Shown in pieces: positions 33,403 to 44,570 of a stretch of DNA of 64,000 bases. The notes beneath the pieces were generated by a model. That model was not told the origin of the DNA. It worked only from the letters and a program-made list of their open reading frames with translations, and made no database searches. Source of the DNA: Plectosphaerella cucumerina (taxonomy: Eukaryota > Ascomycota > Sordariomycetes > Glomerellales > Plectosphaerellaceae). Positions within the stretch are counted from its first letter, which is position 1, and each line of letters starts with the position of its first letter. The stretch is from NCBI GenBank assembly GCA_020746995.1, contig JAGPXD010000005.1:1612001-1676000 (forward strand). Reading direction: 5' to 3'. Position numbers and translations under genes: made by a program.

Positions 33403-34437
33403 ATGCGCCTCTCCATACTCACCCTCTGGGCCACCGCCCTCACCCCCATCCTCGCCTCCCCTCCTGGACAACCCACCTGGCAAGACCTCGCCCCCCTTTC
33501 CAGCGGCCCCCGCCAAGAACACTCCGGCGCCTCCATAAACACCACCCTCTACATCGTCGGCGGCCTCGTCCCCATCGGCAACCCCCCCAGGGGCGTCGAG
33601 ACCATCGCCACAGCCGAAGCCTACGACATCCCCACCAACACCTGGCGTCCCATCGCCCCCCTTCCGGTGGCCATGAACCACCTCAACCTCGTCTCGGCCA
33701 ACAACCGCCTCCTCGTCCTCGGCGGCCTGTCTGGCAACATCAACGGCTCCTTCCGCGCCCTCCCCGATGCCTTCGAGTACGACCCCCTGACCGACTCGTG
33801 GGAAGCCCTCCCTCCTCTTCCCGAGGGCACCGCTCGCGGCAGTGCTGTCGTCGGCGTTTACCGCGACGAGGTAATCCTAGCCGGCGGTGTCGAGCGCATC
33901 GAACAGCGTTTCGGCGGCGAGCAGATCACCGTCGACACCGTTTCAGCCTTCAACTTCCGCACCCGCACCTGGCGCTCCCTCCCCTCCCTCCCCGAGGGGC
34001 GTGAACACGCCGGCGGCGCCGTCATCGGGGACACCTTCTTCGTCGTCGGCGGCCGTGTCAGGGGCGAGGCCAACGTCCGCGACACCGTGCTGACGCTGTC
34101 GCTTGAGACGTGGAAGTGGACGAACACCAGAGCGCCCATGCCCACCGCTCGTGGCGGCATCTCCGTCGCCGCTGTCGGGGGCCGCATCTTCGCTTTTGGC
34201 GGCGAGGGGAACCCTGATCCCACCGCTGGCAACACGTTCAACGAGACCGAGGTTTACGACGTGAGGCGCGACTGTTGGGAGAAGCCTGGCTCCCATGCCT
34301 ATTCCGAGACATGGCTTTGCAGCCGTCACTGTCGGAAAGACCGTCTACACCCCGGCAGGAGGTATTCGGGACTTTGCGGTGACAGACCGGCTTCAGGCCT
34401 TCCACCCGGGGGGTCTGTAGCTGTCGACGGTAGTTAG
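33403..34437 (+). CDS. secreted kelch-repeat protein, C-terminus frameshifted
   Basis: A single exon encodes 344 residues as read. Residues 1-18 form a signal peptide (MRLSILTLWATALTPILA). Five to six kelch blades follow, seen as GG doublets with spaced Trp: YIVGGLV..NTWRPIAPLP, LVLGGLS..DSWEALPPLP, ILAGGVE..RTWRSLPSLP, FVVGGRV..WKWTNTRAPMP, FAFGGEG..VYDVRRDCWEK. After CWEK (about 34284) the frame turns into Cys/Arg-rich nonsense. Shifting by one base gives LAPMPIPRHGFAAV, then GKTVYTPAGG and a stop at 34418-34420, exactly the expected last blade. One extra base in the AAGCCTGG stretch (34282-34289) explains this. Function is unknown; extracellular kelch proteins include carbohydrate-binding and oxidase-like propellers. 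Confidence 0.82.
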   Translation: MRLSILTLWATALTPILASPPGQPTWQDLAPLSSGPRQEHSGASINTTLYIVGGLVPIGNPPRGVETIATAEAYDIPTNTWRPIAPLPVAMNHLNLVSANNRLLVLGGLSGNINGSFRALPDAFEYDPLTDSWEALPPLPEGTARGSAVVGVYRDEVILAGGVERIEQRFGGEQITVDTVSAFNFRTRTWRSLPSLPEGREHAGGAVIGDTFFVVGGRVRGEANVRDTVLTLSLETWKWTNTRAPMPTARGGISVAAVGGRIFAFGGEGNPDPTAGNTFNETEVYDVRRDCWEKPGSHAYSETWLCSRHCRKDRLHPGRRYSGLCGDRPASGLPPGGSVAVDGS

Positions 34438-34531
34438 CAAACCCACCAGCCTCGGGTCTCGGGGATAAAAGTGAAATAAATCATTCATGGTATCTTGCAT
34501 GCCTTCCTCCAAGTCATCATATCGTGCCCGC

Positions 34532-37500
34532 TCAGATGTACCCCCTAATGCCCCTGATGCCAGCCGGCTTCTTGTCCTTCTTGTCCTCCTCCTTCTTCTT
34601 GCCCTTCTCCTCCTTGCGAATCCGGTTCTGCACGCCGCCTGCACATCGGGTCAGCATTGTCGTTATCAGCACCACTGAGAGCATGACTTACCTCGTCCAT
34701 ACATCCGCAGATCCGGGCTCGCAAAGCTTCCCGTCCCCGACCCCTCGGCGGCCGAGGACGCGCTCGCCGCCAACGGCCCCGACGCCTGCGGGTCCAGCGG
34801 CGGCGTCATGTTGTACGACGCAATCTCTGGGTGGTGCTCCGAGTCGGTCAGCACGCGGTGCATCTTAGTCCGAGACGTCACCGGGCTGATCGAGTGCGTC
34901 GACCCGTCGTCTTGGTCCATCCGGAACGTCAGCTCGGTGCGCGAGTGCGCCGAGCCCACCGCCAGCTTGCCCTCCTCGTGCTGCGACTGCAGGACCGTGT
35001 ACTTGCGCATCAGGTTGGTGTACTGCTTCTGCAGCTCAGCCTGTTTCGCCCGGCTCGCCGCCAGCGCCGCCTCGAACGCCTCGCTGCCCTCCTGCGTCGG
35101 CCTCTTGCGGCTGCCCTCCTGCTGCGCCTCCAGCAGCTTGGCATTGAGCGCCGCGATCTGCGACTGGAACAGCTTGCGCGCCTTCTGTAGCTCCTTGTCG
35201 CGCGCGATGAGCTTCATGTCCAGGATCTCTGCTCGTGTCTCCGCCTCGGCTGACGCTGTGATGGCCACCTCGCGCTCCATCTCCTTGCCCTGGTAGTCCC
35301 GCACCTGGATCGTGAGTCTCTCCACGTCCGACTTGAGCCGCTCGATTTCCGCCGCCTCAATCTCGATCGACTGCTGTTTCTGCTTCAGGTTCAGCTCCTG
35401 AACCTCGAAATCGCAGACCATCTTGCGCAGCTTGTCCGCCTCATGCCTTGAAGTCTGCAGTTCGCGGCGCAGCGACTCTTCTTCGGCTTTTGTCTTCTTC
35501 GACTCCTCGCGGAGCGTCCGCAGCTTGGCCGAAAAGTCAGTCTCCCACTTCTTCGCTAGTGTCCTGCTCTTTTCCGACTCCTTCCTGGTCTGCATCTCGC
35601 CCTTCCTGGCGTCGTCGAGCCTGTTCTTCAGGTTGCGGTTGGCGTTGATAAGGTGCTGCGCCTCTGCTTCACTGGCGGCTTCACGGACTTGCTTCCGTCG
35701 CAGCTCGCCAATGTGTGCCATGTGCTGCTGCTTCAGATAACGCTCAAAGTTGAGGTCGTTCTGTAGTAGCATAATGTGGCGCCGCAGCTGTGCGATGCCG
35801 GCCTGCTCCGCGGGGTCTATCGCTGTCGGGGACGCCGTCAGGTCAAGAGGAGGCCCGGTGCTTAGATCTGCCTGGGATCCTGTGCGGCTGAGTGATGCAG
35901 ACAGCAGTCCTTCATCGTTGAGAGACTGGTGGATGCCGCTCTTGATGACCTTGTTTGACTGTACCATGTCCTGCAGGCGAGTCTGCGATGGCGATATGAC
36001 GAGGTGGGGTCCCAAAGTCGGGCTGTCGCCTCCGTTATCGCGACTCTTCCCGTCAGTCGAGTCCCGGGGCGACAGAAGACTTGAAGGGGAGGCCTGTCGT
36101 TGGATGGCGGATGAGACACGACTGCTCTCTTGGGAGTCTGGGCCGGATCCAAGGGCAAGCTTCCAACTCTCCAGACTGCGATCAGGGGCAGACCCGCTCA
36201 GCAAGGCTGCATCCAGGCCCTCCCTCTCAGAGGCGGAGCTCTCACTCAGGAAGGACCCAGGTGCGCCGTGAGTGACGCGAACGCCAAAGTCGTCCAGAGC
36301 GGGCTCGGGTGACGTACGGAGGGCCATGCAGTCTGCAACCAGCTCGGCCGGCTCGCTGTTAATCCACCGGCCGGTATCTGTCTTTTCCGAGTCGATTGTC
36401 AGGGTGTAGAAGTTTGGGTGAAGGAGGTGCGTCTGCCGGAAGCGCTCGGACCGATGCCGAATCTCGGTGGGCTGCACGTCGACGCTGTCGGGGTTCTCGG
36501 CATTGGCGTGTCTGAGGTAGCGTTGCGGCTTGCGGATGTAGTCGGTGAAGTTGATGGGATACAGGCCGTAGAGCATGGTGAAGTACTCTGCCAGGTGGGC
36601 AACATTGCGGTCATCTGCTTCTTCCGAGAAGGTGCAGGTTTCCCAGCCCCCCGAAGACGCCAGGCTCTTTTGCTCCGCGTCGTCAGAAAAGGCCTCGACG
36701 GCGCCCGTGTTCTCGTTGTTCCAGAACAGCAGTCGGGCGTAGATATTGAAAAGACTAGGCAGGTAGGCGATCATGGCGCTCGGCATGTGCGGGAGCAGCA
36801 TGATAACGGCGGTGAGGGTCAGCGAGACGACAGTAGTCGAGGTGTCCTTCTGGAGACTCCGCAGTAGATTGCTGAAGAGAGGTGTCTGGAGGACGAGGTG
36901 CAGGTGCGGCGGCTGGTTCTGAATGTAGTCGCACAGCAGCCGGGCTGCTCTCGGGCGATGCTCGCTCTTGACGAAGTACCGATTCGCCAGGAGAAGGAAA
37001 TCCTGATCGGTCAGTCACGACATCCAACCCCCCAAGTCTCGGGATGCATACCTTTGGCTTCTTTTTCCCCCAGCCGATGAGGACCTGCCGCACGTGACGC
37101 TCCGTGCTATCGCCGCCCAAGTCTCCCTCAGCGTTGGCGGCGGAATGCTTGTCGAGCCAGACGGCGAACAGGCGTTCTGCAAAAGGGTTCGCCTTCGCCT
37201 CCGATGTATCGTCCGTCTCGTAGTGGTCCTCCAGCATCAACATGTCCATCATCCCCGCGGCCGACTCGTCCATGAGCCCCCGCTCCTGAACATTCTCGTT
37301 GACTGGGATGCGCAGCACATCCCACCAGTGGAACACACGGTCAGGGACGCGAATGACAGATATCAGGCGACGCGTGATATTGATGAAGCTGACATGGCGG
37401 GCAGGGTGTCCCTCGACATATTTCTTGTGGATGGCTTGGAGCTCCTCGTGGAGCTTCTCGGAGGCGGCTTCGTCGAACTTTTCGTGCTTCGCGAGATAAG

Positions 37501-37740
37501 CTTCGAGCGCGGCCTCGACTTCGGGAGTCAGCGGCAGGGTCGGTGTGTTGGCATAGTAGGCATTGACGGTCTTGGAAAAGTCCTTCAGCGACCTGGTACG
37601 ACCACAGTCAGCTTATCTTGGACGCTTCAAGTCGAGGATCAGGGGGGGAGGCTCGGATGCTGTAGCACCTGAATATCGCGCACATTGGGGAATGAAAGCC
37701 AGCGTTGGCAAAGCAAGATGACTCACCCTGAAGAGGCCAT
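34532..37740 (-). CDS. tsc1: TSC1/hamartin homologue
   Basis: Four exons, complement(37727..37740), (37052..37592), (34692..37002) and (34532..34638), encode 990 residues. Introns are 134, 49 and 53 nt. The first exon has only 14 nt (MASSG). The N-terminal half is a helical HEAT-like hamartin domain (FHWWDVLRIPVNENVQERG, DFLLLANRYFVKSEHRPRAA, LLPHMPSAMIAYLPSLFNIY). A Ser-rich middle follows. The C-terminal part is a long coiled coil, about 34900-35760 in DNA terms, dense in Leu/Glu/Lys heptads, the region that pairs with TSC2. The end is basic (NRIRKEEKGKKKEEDKKDKK). TSC1 stabilises TSC2, the Rheb GAP that restrains TORC1 signalling and amino-acid uptake. The exon joins are all in frame, and a shorter call from 36801 would lose about 250 N-terminal residues. 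Confidence 0.9.
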
Positions 37741-38830
37741 GTCGACGGTCCTAGCTCCTCATGCGACGGAGCGTGGTCTTATGTCTGGTGGTCTGGAGCG
37801 TCTGGAAACATGCAGCATGCGAGAGTTGCGCGACTCGGCGGCACATCTCCTGATGATGCGGGCTGTCGGCGCGTGAAATTCTGGGTCCGGGTGACGTGAG
37901 CTAACAATTACCGGGGCCGCATCGGTCGGTCCTTCCCAGGACTCCAGGGGTAGGTGCTTGCCGCGCCAAGCCAGCTGCCACCGGGTCGCGACTCACAACG
38001 CCAGTACCTCGAGATCGGTGGAGCAATCACCTGCAGCAAAGTACCTCGGCAGCTGCAAATCGACGGCACCGGGAACACACTGCAGCGTTGCGACCGGGGG
38101 AAGGACCCAGCCGGATGCCGCCATCTCCCAGGCCCTTGTCCAGGCTTGTCCTCCGCCGGAAGGACCCAAGGGCCCCTAGAAAACGAGCTCAGGCGACACC
38201 TGGGTGGCCTAGCGGCGAGGTGGTCAGAGCTTCTGGTCTAAAACCCCGCATTCAAGGCGCATTCCTGGCGCATGACCCCACGAAACGTACGGCAGACAGT
38301 GGGGCCAGTAGTAACGACCGGACGTGCGATGGTGCACCACTCCCGCCTTCAGCCCACGTACGTAGTCCAAGTACTGTACTTGTCGATCGGCCTCAATGAC
38401 GGTGGTCTCATTCGTACCGGAAGGTAAACCACCAACTTTCGAAGTGCCTGGTGCCTCAGGACAGGCACGGTACGTAAGTTCAGGGAAGGTAGTTTCCCCT
38501 TTCGGATGAGATGAGGGGCACAGGTCACGGGGACGCTGCGTGACTCTTCCTCGAGCCCTCGAGCTCAGGTTCCCTTCATTTACCCCTCCTCGAGCTGTTC
38601 TCTTCCTCCTCCTTTCTTCCCCCTCTCCCTCTTCATCCTCCCCAGGAACAATCACTTCACGCAACAATCATCCATCTGTTCTCGACCCAATTGAGGCGAG
38701 AACTCACCCACCGCTACAGCCAACACATCATCAGACCACCCCGTCTCGTCTCCCACTACAGCGGAACGAGTCGTCTCAAACTTCCTCCTCACCACCATCA
38801 TATCCCAACCCCCCATAACCATTGTTCACG
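37741..38830. other. divergent intergenic region, TSC1 / DJ-1 gene
   Basis: No gene is supported. The last 200 nt are strongly CT-rich, as in a leader or core promoter of the DJ-1 family gene. Everything else is unremarkable. Confidence 0.5.
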
Positions 38831-39936
38831 ATGGCTGCGAAGGCCTCTGCGGCGTCGGAGGAGCCTGTTGAAGTTCTCTTTGCACTTCACCCCAACTTCA
38901 ACCTCACCGACTTCGCAGGCCCTCTTGAGGCGCTTCACACTGCCAAGCATGACCCCAAGGACGATTGTAAGTCGCATCTCTTCTCTCCCTTCCTCGAGTC
39001 GGGGCTCCTGGAGCTAGACTTGATGCACCACCCAACCCCTCTTTTCCCAACCCCGCAACGGCACCCGCGGATGATCGGCGTGCGCGGTTGCATAACATCA
39101 CATTCCATGTCACATCGGTACTGACCAGCGCCCCCTTCATGCAGCCACTCGTGCTTTCGAAATCACCGTCGCTGCTGCCGAGCCCAAGGTCATCTCGGAG
39201 CAGGGCGTTGTCATCGGCTCTCAGATCTCCTTCAAAGAGGCCTATGAACGCCTCGAGGAGTTTGACGTCCTCGTCGTGGTCGGTGGCGGCACCGCTCCCG
39301 TCATCAAGGCCGGCGCCGAACCCCTCCCCCTGATCAATGCCTTCTCCGAGCTCCAGAAGAAGGACTCGACCCGCGAGAGGACTCTCTTCTCCGTCTGCAC
39401 CGGCTCTCTCTTCCTTGCCAAGCAGGGCATCCTCTCCGGCCTTTCGGCCACCACCCACCCCGACTTCATCACCACCCTCGAGATCGTGTGCAGCGAGGTT
39501 GCCCGCGACACCCTCGGCGAGCGCACTGACGTCGTCGACGATGCTCGCTACGTCGTGAACAACCTCCGCTTCGACCTCGGCGACGAGGACGAGAACCCTT
39601 ACGTCCGCAGTAAGGCCGATACGGGCGCTCGTCCTCCCAACGCTCGGTACGTGTCTCCAAAGGCCCCCCCTGCTTAAGAGTCGAGACTAACACCCTCGTA
39701 GCAAGGGCAGCATGTCCTTCAGCGCCTCCAACAAGCGCCGCGAGTCTATCGCCCGCCGCGCCGCCATGCGTCTGGGCGGCCTCCGCGTCATCACCAGCGG
39801 GGGCGTCAGCGCTGGTATCGATGCGGCCCTATACCTGATCAGCGCCCTCGTCTCGGACGAGTCGGCCGCCGAGGTCGCCCGCAACATGCAGTGGACCTGG
39901 ACCAAGGGCATCGTTGTCGATGGTCTTGATGTGTAA
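38831..39936 (+). CDS. DJ-1/PfpI family protein
   Basis: Three exons, 38831..38966, 39145..39646 and 39702..39936 (introns 178 and 55 nt), encode 290 residues. The fold is the class I glutaminase-like/DJ-1 flavodoxin-like domain: EVLFALHPNFNLTDFAGPLE at the N-terminus, LVVVGGGTAPV in the middle, and the nucleophile elbow FSVCTGSLFLAKQG with the reactive Cys. VITSGGVSAGIDAALYLI is the matching C-terminal segment. These features are closest to the isonitrile-hydratase-like/ThiJ branch of fungi. Catalytic activity is not certain. About 40 residues between SKADTGARPPN and the last domain part look like a loop insertion. The first intron, 178 nt, is unusually long for this window. Confidence 0.88.
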
Positions 39937-40492
39937 TTATAGAAAGCGAAGGCGTACAGGAAGGCCAGCAAGGACGCGGCCCACGACCATCATGTGTATC
40001 GGATCAATTGCTTCAAATGTTTTGCTAGGATAAGTCAAGTCAATTGACGTGTGTCAAACGTACATGGATTTGAGGATCAAGGTTCGAGGGTGTGATGTGG
40101 TGCGATGTGGTACGAGGGACCGAATGGCTCTAGCAACATCTCAAGCTCAATCGCCACGCAAGTCGACCTGGCAAAGCGATTTGAGCTTCAGCTGAGGCCC
40201 GCACCATAGTCGACGGTCCCGACCGTACTCGTAGGCAATTGATCGTGTGTTTGTTTCTGAAAAGAAACGGGAAGACATCATCGTGCAGGAGAGCACCGGC
40301 GGGGCAAGCTTGAGACTGCTTACATAATACGGAGCAGCCCAGGTACGCCGGGTCATGAAAAGTCCGGCCCAGCGAATCACGGCGCCCGTGCACCAATGGC
40401 ACCAAAATTTCGGCCTCGAGCAAGACCACTCTCGATCCGTGATGTGAAGCCTCGCGATACCATCACGACAGCCAAACCACACACATCCCACC
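39937..40492. other. intergenic, no gene seen
   Basis: Spacer between the DJ-1 family gene and the uL23m gene, both on the plus strand. It should contain the uL23m promoter. No coding signal is seen. Confidence 0.5.
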
Positions 40493-41118
40493 ATGTCACA
40501 ACCAGCAACAGGGGCGGTCGCCCGTGCCCTCCCGGGCTTCAAGCTCGGAAAGAAGAAGGTCTTCATGTACGTACGACCGCGATGACATCCCATCGACGCC
40601 TCCATCCCCGTCAAGACCACAGGGGCAATCGACTGACTTCCACCCCTTCCAGCCCGGCGCACGTCATCACCCTCCTCCACAAGCCTCACAACTCTCCCAA
40701 CTCGGCCATGTTCCAGGTACCCCTCACCTTCAGCAAGTTCGACCTCCGCGACTACCTCTGGAACCTGTACGGCCTCGAGGCGACCAAGGTCCGCAGCATC
40801 GTCAAGATCTCGCCACCCGAGCGGTCGCGCCGCGCGCCGGCGACAAAGTACATGACGATCGAGATGGAGAAGCCGTTTGTCTGGCCAGCGGCGCCGGAGG
40901 ACAAGGAGCCGTGGAACAACAAGCTTTACCAGGCGCGTGAGAGGAACCAGGACGCGCAGTGGAAGCAGATGATAGACCGCAACAAGGGAAAGCTGTATTC
41001 GTCCAAGGAGGATGCCAAGACGAGCGAGCGCAAGGATTTGAGGAAGCAGGCGGAGGCGCTGCTGAGGGGGGAGAAGGTGTGGCAGAATGATAACAAGGTG
41101 GATGAGAAGCCGCTGTGA
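40493..41118 (+). CDS. mrp20: mitochondrial large-subunit ribosomal protein uL23m
   Basis: Two exons, 40493..40566 and 40653..41118, with an 86-nt intron (GTACGT donor), encode 179 residues. The N-terminus FKLGKKKVF(I)PAHVITLLHK is characteristic of uL23m (yeast Mrp20, MRPL41), and the codon for Ile is split by the intron. The core VPLTFSKFDLRDYLWNLYGLEA followed by VRSIVKI is the conserved L23 fold that lies at the exit of the ribosomal tunnel. The C-terminus is a charged fungal extension. The gene converges on the MT-A70 gene, 153 nt away. Confidence 0.9.
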
Positions 41119-41271
41119 GGGTTAGAGGGTTGGATGTATCATATGGTGTAGATTTCGGCATGGAGTGCCCGTGTAAAACACTTGCCGGCGTGGCCGGTTG
41201 TATCAATTGGCGTGGGCACACGAAGTATTGGGTGTAAGCATGTTGCGGGCTTATATTTGATGCCCGGGGTA

Positions 41272-42309
41272 TCATTGTTCTTCATCAGGCACTGCACCTG
41301 TCACCTGGGACACAAGACCATCAGCTTCAACCCAGCATTCCCGCTTCTGGAAGCGAAGCACCTCGTTCCCCCAGCTCCACCACCCGGCTGTCAGATTCCT
41401 CGCAAACACCTCCAGCCCCCGAAACCCTACCGGCAGGACATCCTCAAATAGCCCCCGCAACGAAGGCTTCCTGGAGTGTAGGTCCGGCACGGCGACGATG
41501 ACCCTCTGCTGGGCGACACCAACACCGCTGCCAACCCTCCGGGCGATGATGATCCGCTCCCAGGGCTTCCGCCAAGTAGAGTCGAGATCATACACCGGTT
41601 CGCCAACGGCGGTAATCTTGAGCCACGTCCACTCTGCGACGACCTCGAGACCCCAATGGGCGAAGATGCCGGAGCCGGGTGCGGTGAGGAGGTCCGCGAG
41701 ACTGGGGCGGTTGGTGATCCAGACGGCGACGAGGCCTTCTGGAGCGAGGTGAGAGGGCACGGGGATCTGGGAGAGGAGGTCCCGCGTGTCGGTGAGGCCG
41801 GCGGTGGTCTGGTAGCAGCCCCTCTTGCGCTTGGCGGAGCGGTTTGGCCAGGGCGGGTCGAGAACGATGAGATCGAAGAGGGGGGCTTGGGAGGTGAAGG
41901 TAGCTGCTTTTTCCTGAATGGTGCCCAGGACGGGGGTGCTACCTTCGGGGATCCAGGGTGTGTCGTTCGATGGCGGGGTGGTCCTGGTAGTGATGCGGGG
42001 GAGGCAGTAGGCGCCGTGGTAAGACTCGGTCAGGGTACCGATGGCTTGCTGGGCTGCAGCGCCGGTCATGAGGTCGGTGAGCAGAGCCGAGGGGGCTTGG
42101 GCATGGCGGCGGGCGGCGGCATCCTTGGGCTCCGGGGTCGGGAATGGTGTGGAGATGGGGGCGGCCGAGAGGAGCCGTCGGTTCGGCGTCTGGCCGGGGA
42201 GGACTTGGGCTTCCTCGATGGACCTGGGGATATCGAGGAGGATGACGGTGCCGTCTTGGCTTTTGTACAGGACTGACAACGGTTCTGATGTTTGTGCTGT
42301 GGTGGGCAT
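41272..42309 (-). CDS. MT-A70 family N6-adenine methyltransferase, METTL4-like
   Basis: An intronless gene encodes 345 residues. The MT-A70 Rossmann domain covers about residues 140-330. The catalytic motif is LIVLDPPWPN (DPPW class), and VAVWITNRPSL and WKPWERIIIARR-type segments (STWRKPWERIIIARR) mark the SAM and substrate parts. The end, KPSLRGLFEDVLP, GLEVFARNLTAGWWSWGNE, is the classic METTL4 C-terminus. The family methylates N6 of adenine; METTL4 proteins have been linked to m6Am in snRNA and debated for DNA 6mA. The N-terminal 130 residues are variable. There is no nuclear signal I can be sure of, although SAKRKRG sits next to DPPW. Confidence 0.9.
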   Translation of the reverse strand: MPTTAQTSEPLSVLYKSQDGTVILLDIPRSIEEAQVLPGQTPNRRLLSAAPISTPFPTPEPKDAAARRHAQAPSALLTDLMTGAAAQQAIGTLTESYHGAYCLPRITTRTTPPSNDTPWIPEGSTPVLGTIQEKAATFTSQAPLFDLIVLDPPWPNRSAKRKRGCYQTTAGLTDTRDLLSQIPVPSHLAPEGLVAVWITNRPSLADLLTAPGSGIFAHWGLEVVAEWTWLKITAVGEPVYDLDSTWRKPWERIIIARRVGSGVGVAQQRVIVAVPDLHSRKPSLRGLFEDVLPVGFRGLEVFARNLTAGWWSWGNEVLRFQKRECWVEADGLVSQVTGAVPDEEQ

Positions 42310-43069
42310 GGTGCATGCAGCCTCTCGGCAGCTTGATCTGCAGTCCGGGGCCCCCGCGGGGTCGGATGAATCTCTGAGAGGAGCTGTGGTGCCGCCAGCT
42401 GAGCTGAAGCCGAAGTGGTCTCGTGACTGTTGTGCTTTGCCTTGGGCCGGCGGCGGGGCCAGGGCGGCATTGGCATTGTGTGCCTTCTGATTCGACTCGG
42501 CACCGGCAATCTTCGGCTCGGGGACGAGCGGTGGAGGGTTCGCTTCAGTGATCCTGCCGCTGTCCCTTCAGCGTCTTCCCCTTTTGAGTCCGGGTCCGCA
42601 TTTATCCCCCTGGCTCTCAGCTGGCGACACCTCTCTTGAAGAACCTCGGCCAATCCTGGTCGCTTGCCGTCTGCGGTCCGCACCCCTGCCGGCCTCTGCC
42701 ACTTCCCTCCCATTTTATGACGTTCCATCCTTGCCGCTCCGTCGCAAGCCGGAATCCCATCCCAATCCATTCCCCCCAGTCCCCATTTTCGACTTTCGCC
42801 CCGGATTATCAAGCCTCGCTAGAACCACAGACCGACCGAAGGGGCCGAGCCCATACACGTCTTTCTTCCCATTCTCTCCTCTCCATACTCTTTCGCAACT
42901 TTCAGCACATACCACCCACCTCGTTCAACCAACCCTCACCCTCCCGACACCGTCCCGGCTATATCCTCGGCATGCTTTGCAGGTAGCATCGGCAGAACGA
43001 GACGGGACCACCACAGACCGCAGAACACAACCCCGCCAGCCCTTCCGGCTCGGGACCCCCGACTCGGGA
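42310..43069. other. divergent intergenic region, MT-A70 / carrier gene
   Basis: No gene is supported. The stretch 42800-43060 is CT-rich and lacks a consistent coding frame with a domain; it is probably the long leader of the carrier gene. Confidence 0.5.
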
Positions 43070-44313
43070 ATGCCGCAAGGAACGCTGCTGGACAATGCGT
43101 CCCCGATGGCGGGCGCGAAGGAGGCCATGCTCGCGAGGGTAGAGAAGAAGACGGGGCCGAACCCCGCCTTCCCTCCGTCCGGCGACGAGGCAAAGACGAT
43201 ACAGAACGAGAAGCAGACGCGGCAGAGCGCGCGATCTTTCGACTACCTATGGCGGTCTGGCGTCGCCGGTGGCCTCGCAGGCTGCGCCGTACGTTCCCTG
43301 CGCACGCTTCACTTGAAATCTGCGACTACTTGCTAACACCTCCCCTCCAGGCCAAGACCGTTGTCGCCCCCCTCGACAGAGTCAAGATCCTCTTCCAAGC
43401 GAGCAGCCCCCAGTTCGCGAAATACACCGGCTCCTGGTTCGGCGTCGTCATGGCCATGCGCGACATCCACAGCCAGGACGGCGCCCTCGGCCTCTTCAGG
43501 GGCCACTCAGCCACCCTCCTCCGTATCTTCCCCTACGCCGGCATCAAGTTCCTCGCCTACGAGCAGGTCCGCTCCGTCGTCATCCGTCGAAAAGACCAGG
43601 AGACCCCCTTCCGCCGCTTCATCAGCGGCTCCCTCGCGGGCGTCACCTCCGTCTTCTTCACCTACCCCCTCGAGGTCATTCGCGTCAGACTCGCCTTTGA
43701 AACGAAACACGGCCACTCGACACTTGCTTCCATCTGCAGAAGGATATACAACGAGCAACCCGTCACGAAACCCCCCGTTCCTCACGTCTCGGGCACAGCC
43801 GCGCCAGCCGCAGCTGTCAACGCCGCCGCCGAGTCCATCAACGCCATCGCCCCGCGCTCCGGCCTAGTCAACTTCTACCGCGGCTTCACACCCACAATCC
43901 TCGGCATGCTGCCCTACGCCGGCATGTCCTTCCTCACCCACGACACCGTCGGCGATCTCCTCCGCCACCCGTCCCTCGCCGACCGCACCACCCTCCCCAA
44001 GCCCGAGAACCATCCCGCCGGCAAGCCTGCGCCGCTGCGTTCGTGGGCCGAGCTCTTCGCCGGCGGCGTCGCCGGCCTCGTCTCCCAGACATCCTCATAC
44101 CCGCTCGAGGTCATCCGGCGCCGCATGCAGGTCGGCGGCGCCGTGGGCGACGGCCGCCGCCTGCGCATCGGCGAGACGGCCGCCCTCATCTTCCGCGAGA
44201 AGGGCTTCCAGGGTTTCTTCGTCGGCCTGACCATTGGTTATGTCAAGGTCGTCCCCATGGCCGCCGTGGCCTTTTACGCGTACGAGCGGGCCAAGGGCAT
44301 GTTCGGCATCTAG
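43070..44313 (+). CDS. LEU5: mitochondrial carrier, Leu5-like (CoA/PAP transport group)
   Basis: Two exons, 43070..43288 and 43351..44313, with a 62-nt intron, encode 393 residues. It has the three-fold mitochondrial carrier (SLC25) structure with signatures PLDRVKILFQ, PLEVIRVRL and PLEVIRRRM, each at the end of an odd-numbered helix. FRGHSATLLRIFPYAGIKFLAYEQ and FYRGFTPTILGMLPYAGMSF are the paired helices. The 70-residue N-terminal extension (MPQGTLLDNASP start) and the Ala-rich insertion in repeat two are typical of fungal Leu5/SLC25A42-type carriers, which import coenzyme A into the mitochondrial matrix. The first intron follows GGLAGCA, directly before the first signature. Confidence 0.9.
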
Positions 44314-44570
44314 ACAGGTGGCGTACCAGGTAGAGAGGCAAGCGGTATTCCGGGTTTCATGATGATGAGACAGGCGTTTGGGGCGGGTGGTTTTCCTCTT
44401 TTTTTGCAAGCATAAACCGGTCTTTTATTGGGAGATATCTATCTTGTTTGGATGCACGGAGTGGGGGCATGGGCCTTCTGGGTTAGAATCGTCATACGCA
44501 GCCATGGCTACGGCCACGCGAGCCAGAGTAGAAATGCCATGGATGTATTTTTCTTGAAGGCCACGGCCGC

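Noticed and set aside
38200..38290. tRNA-like string near GGTGGTCAGAGCTTCTGG
   Set aside because: No acceptor stem or T arm can be formed; not a tRNA.
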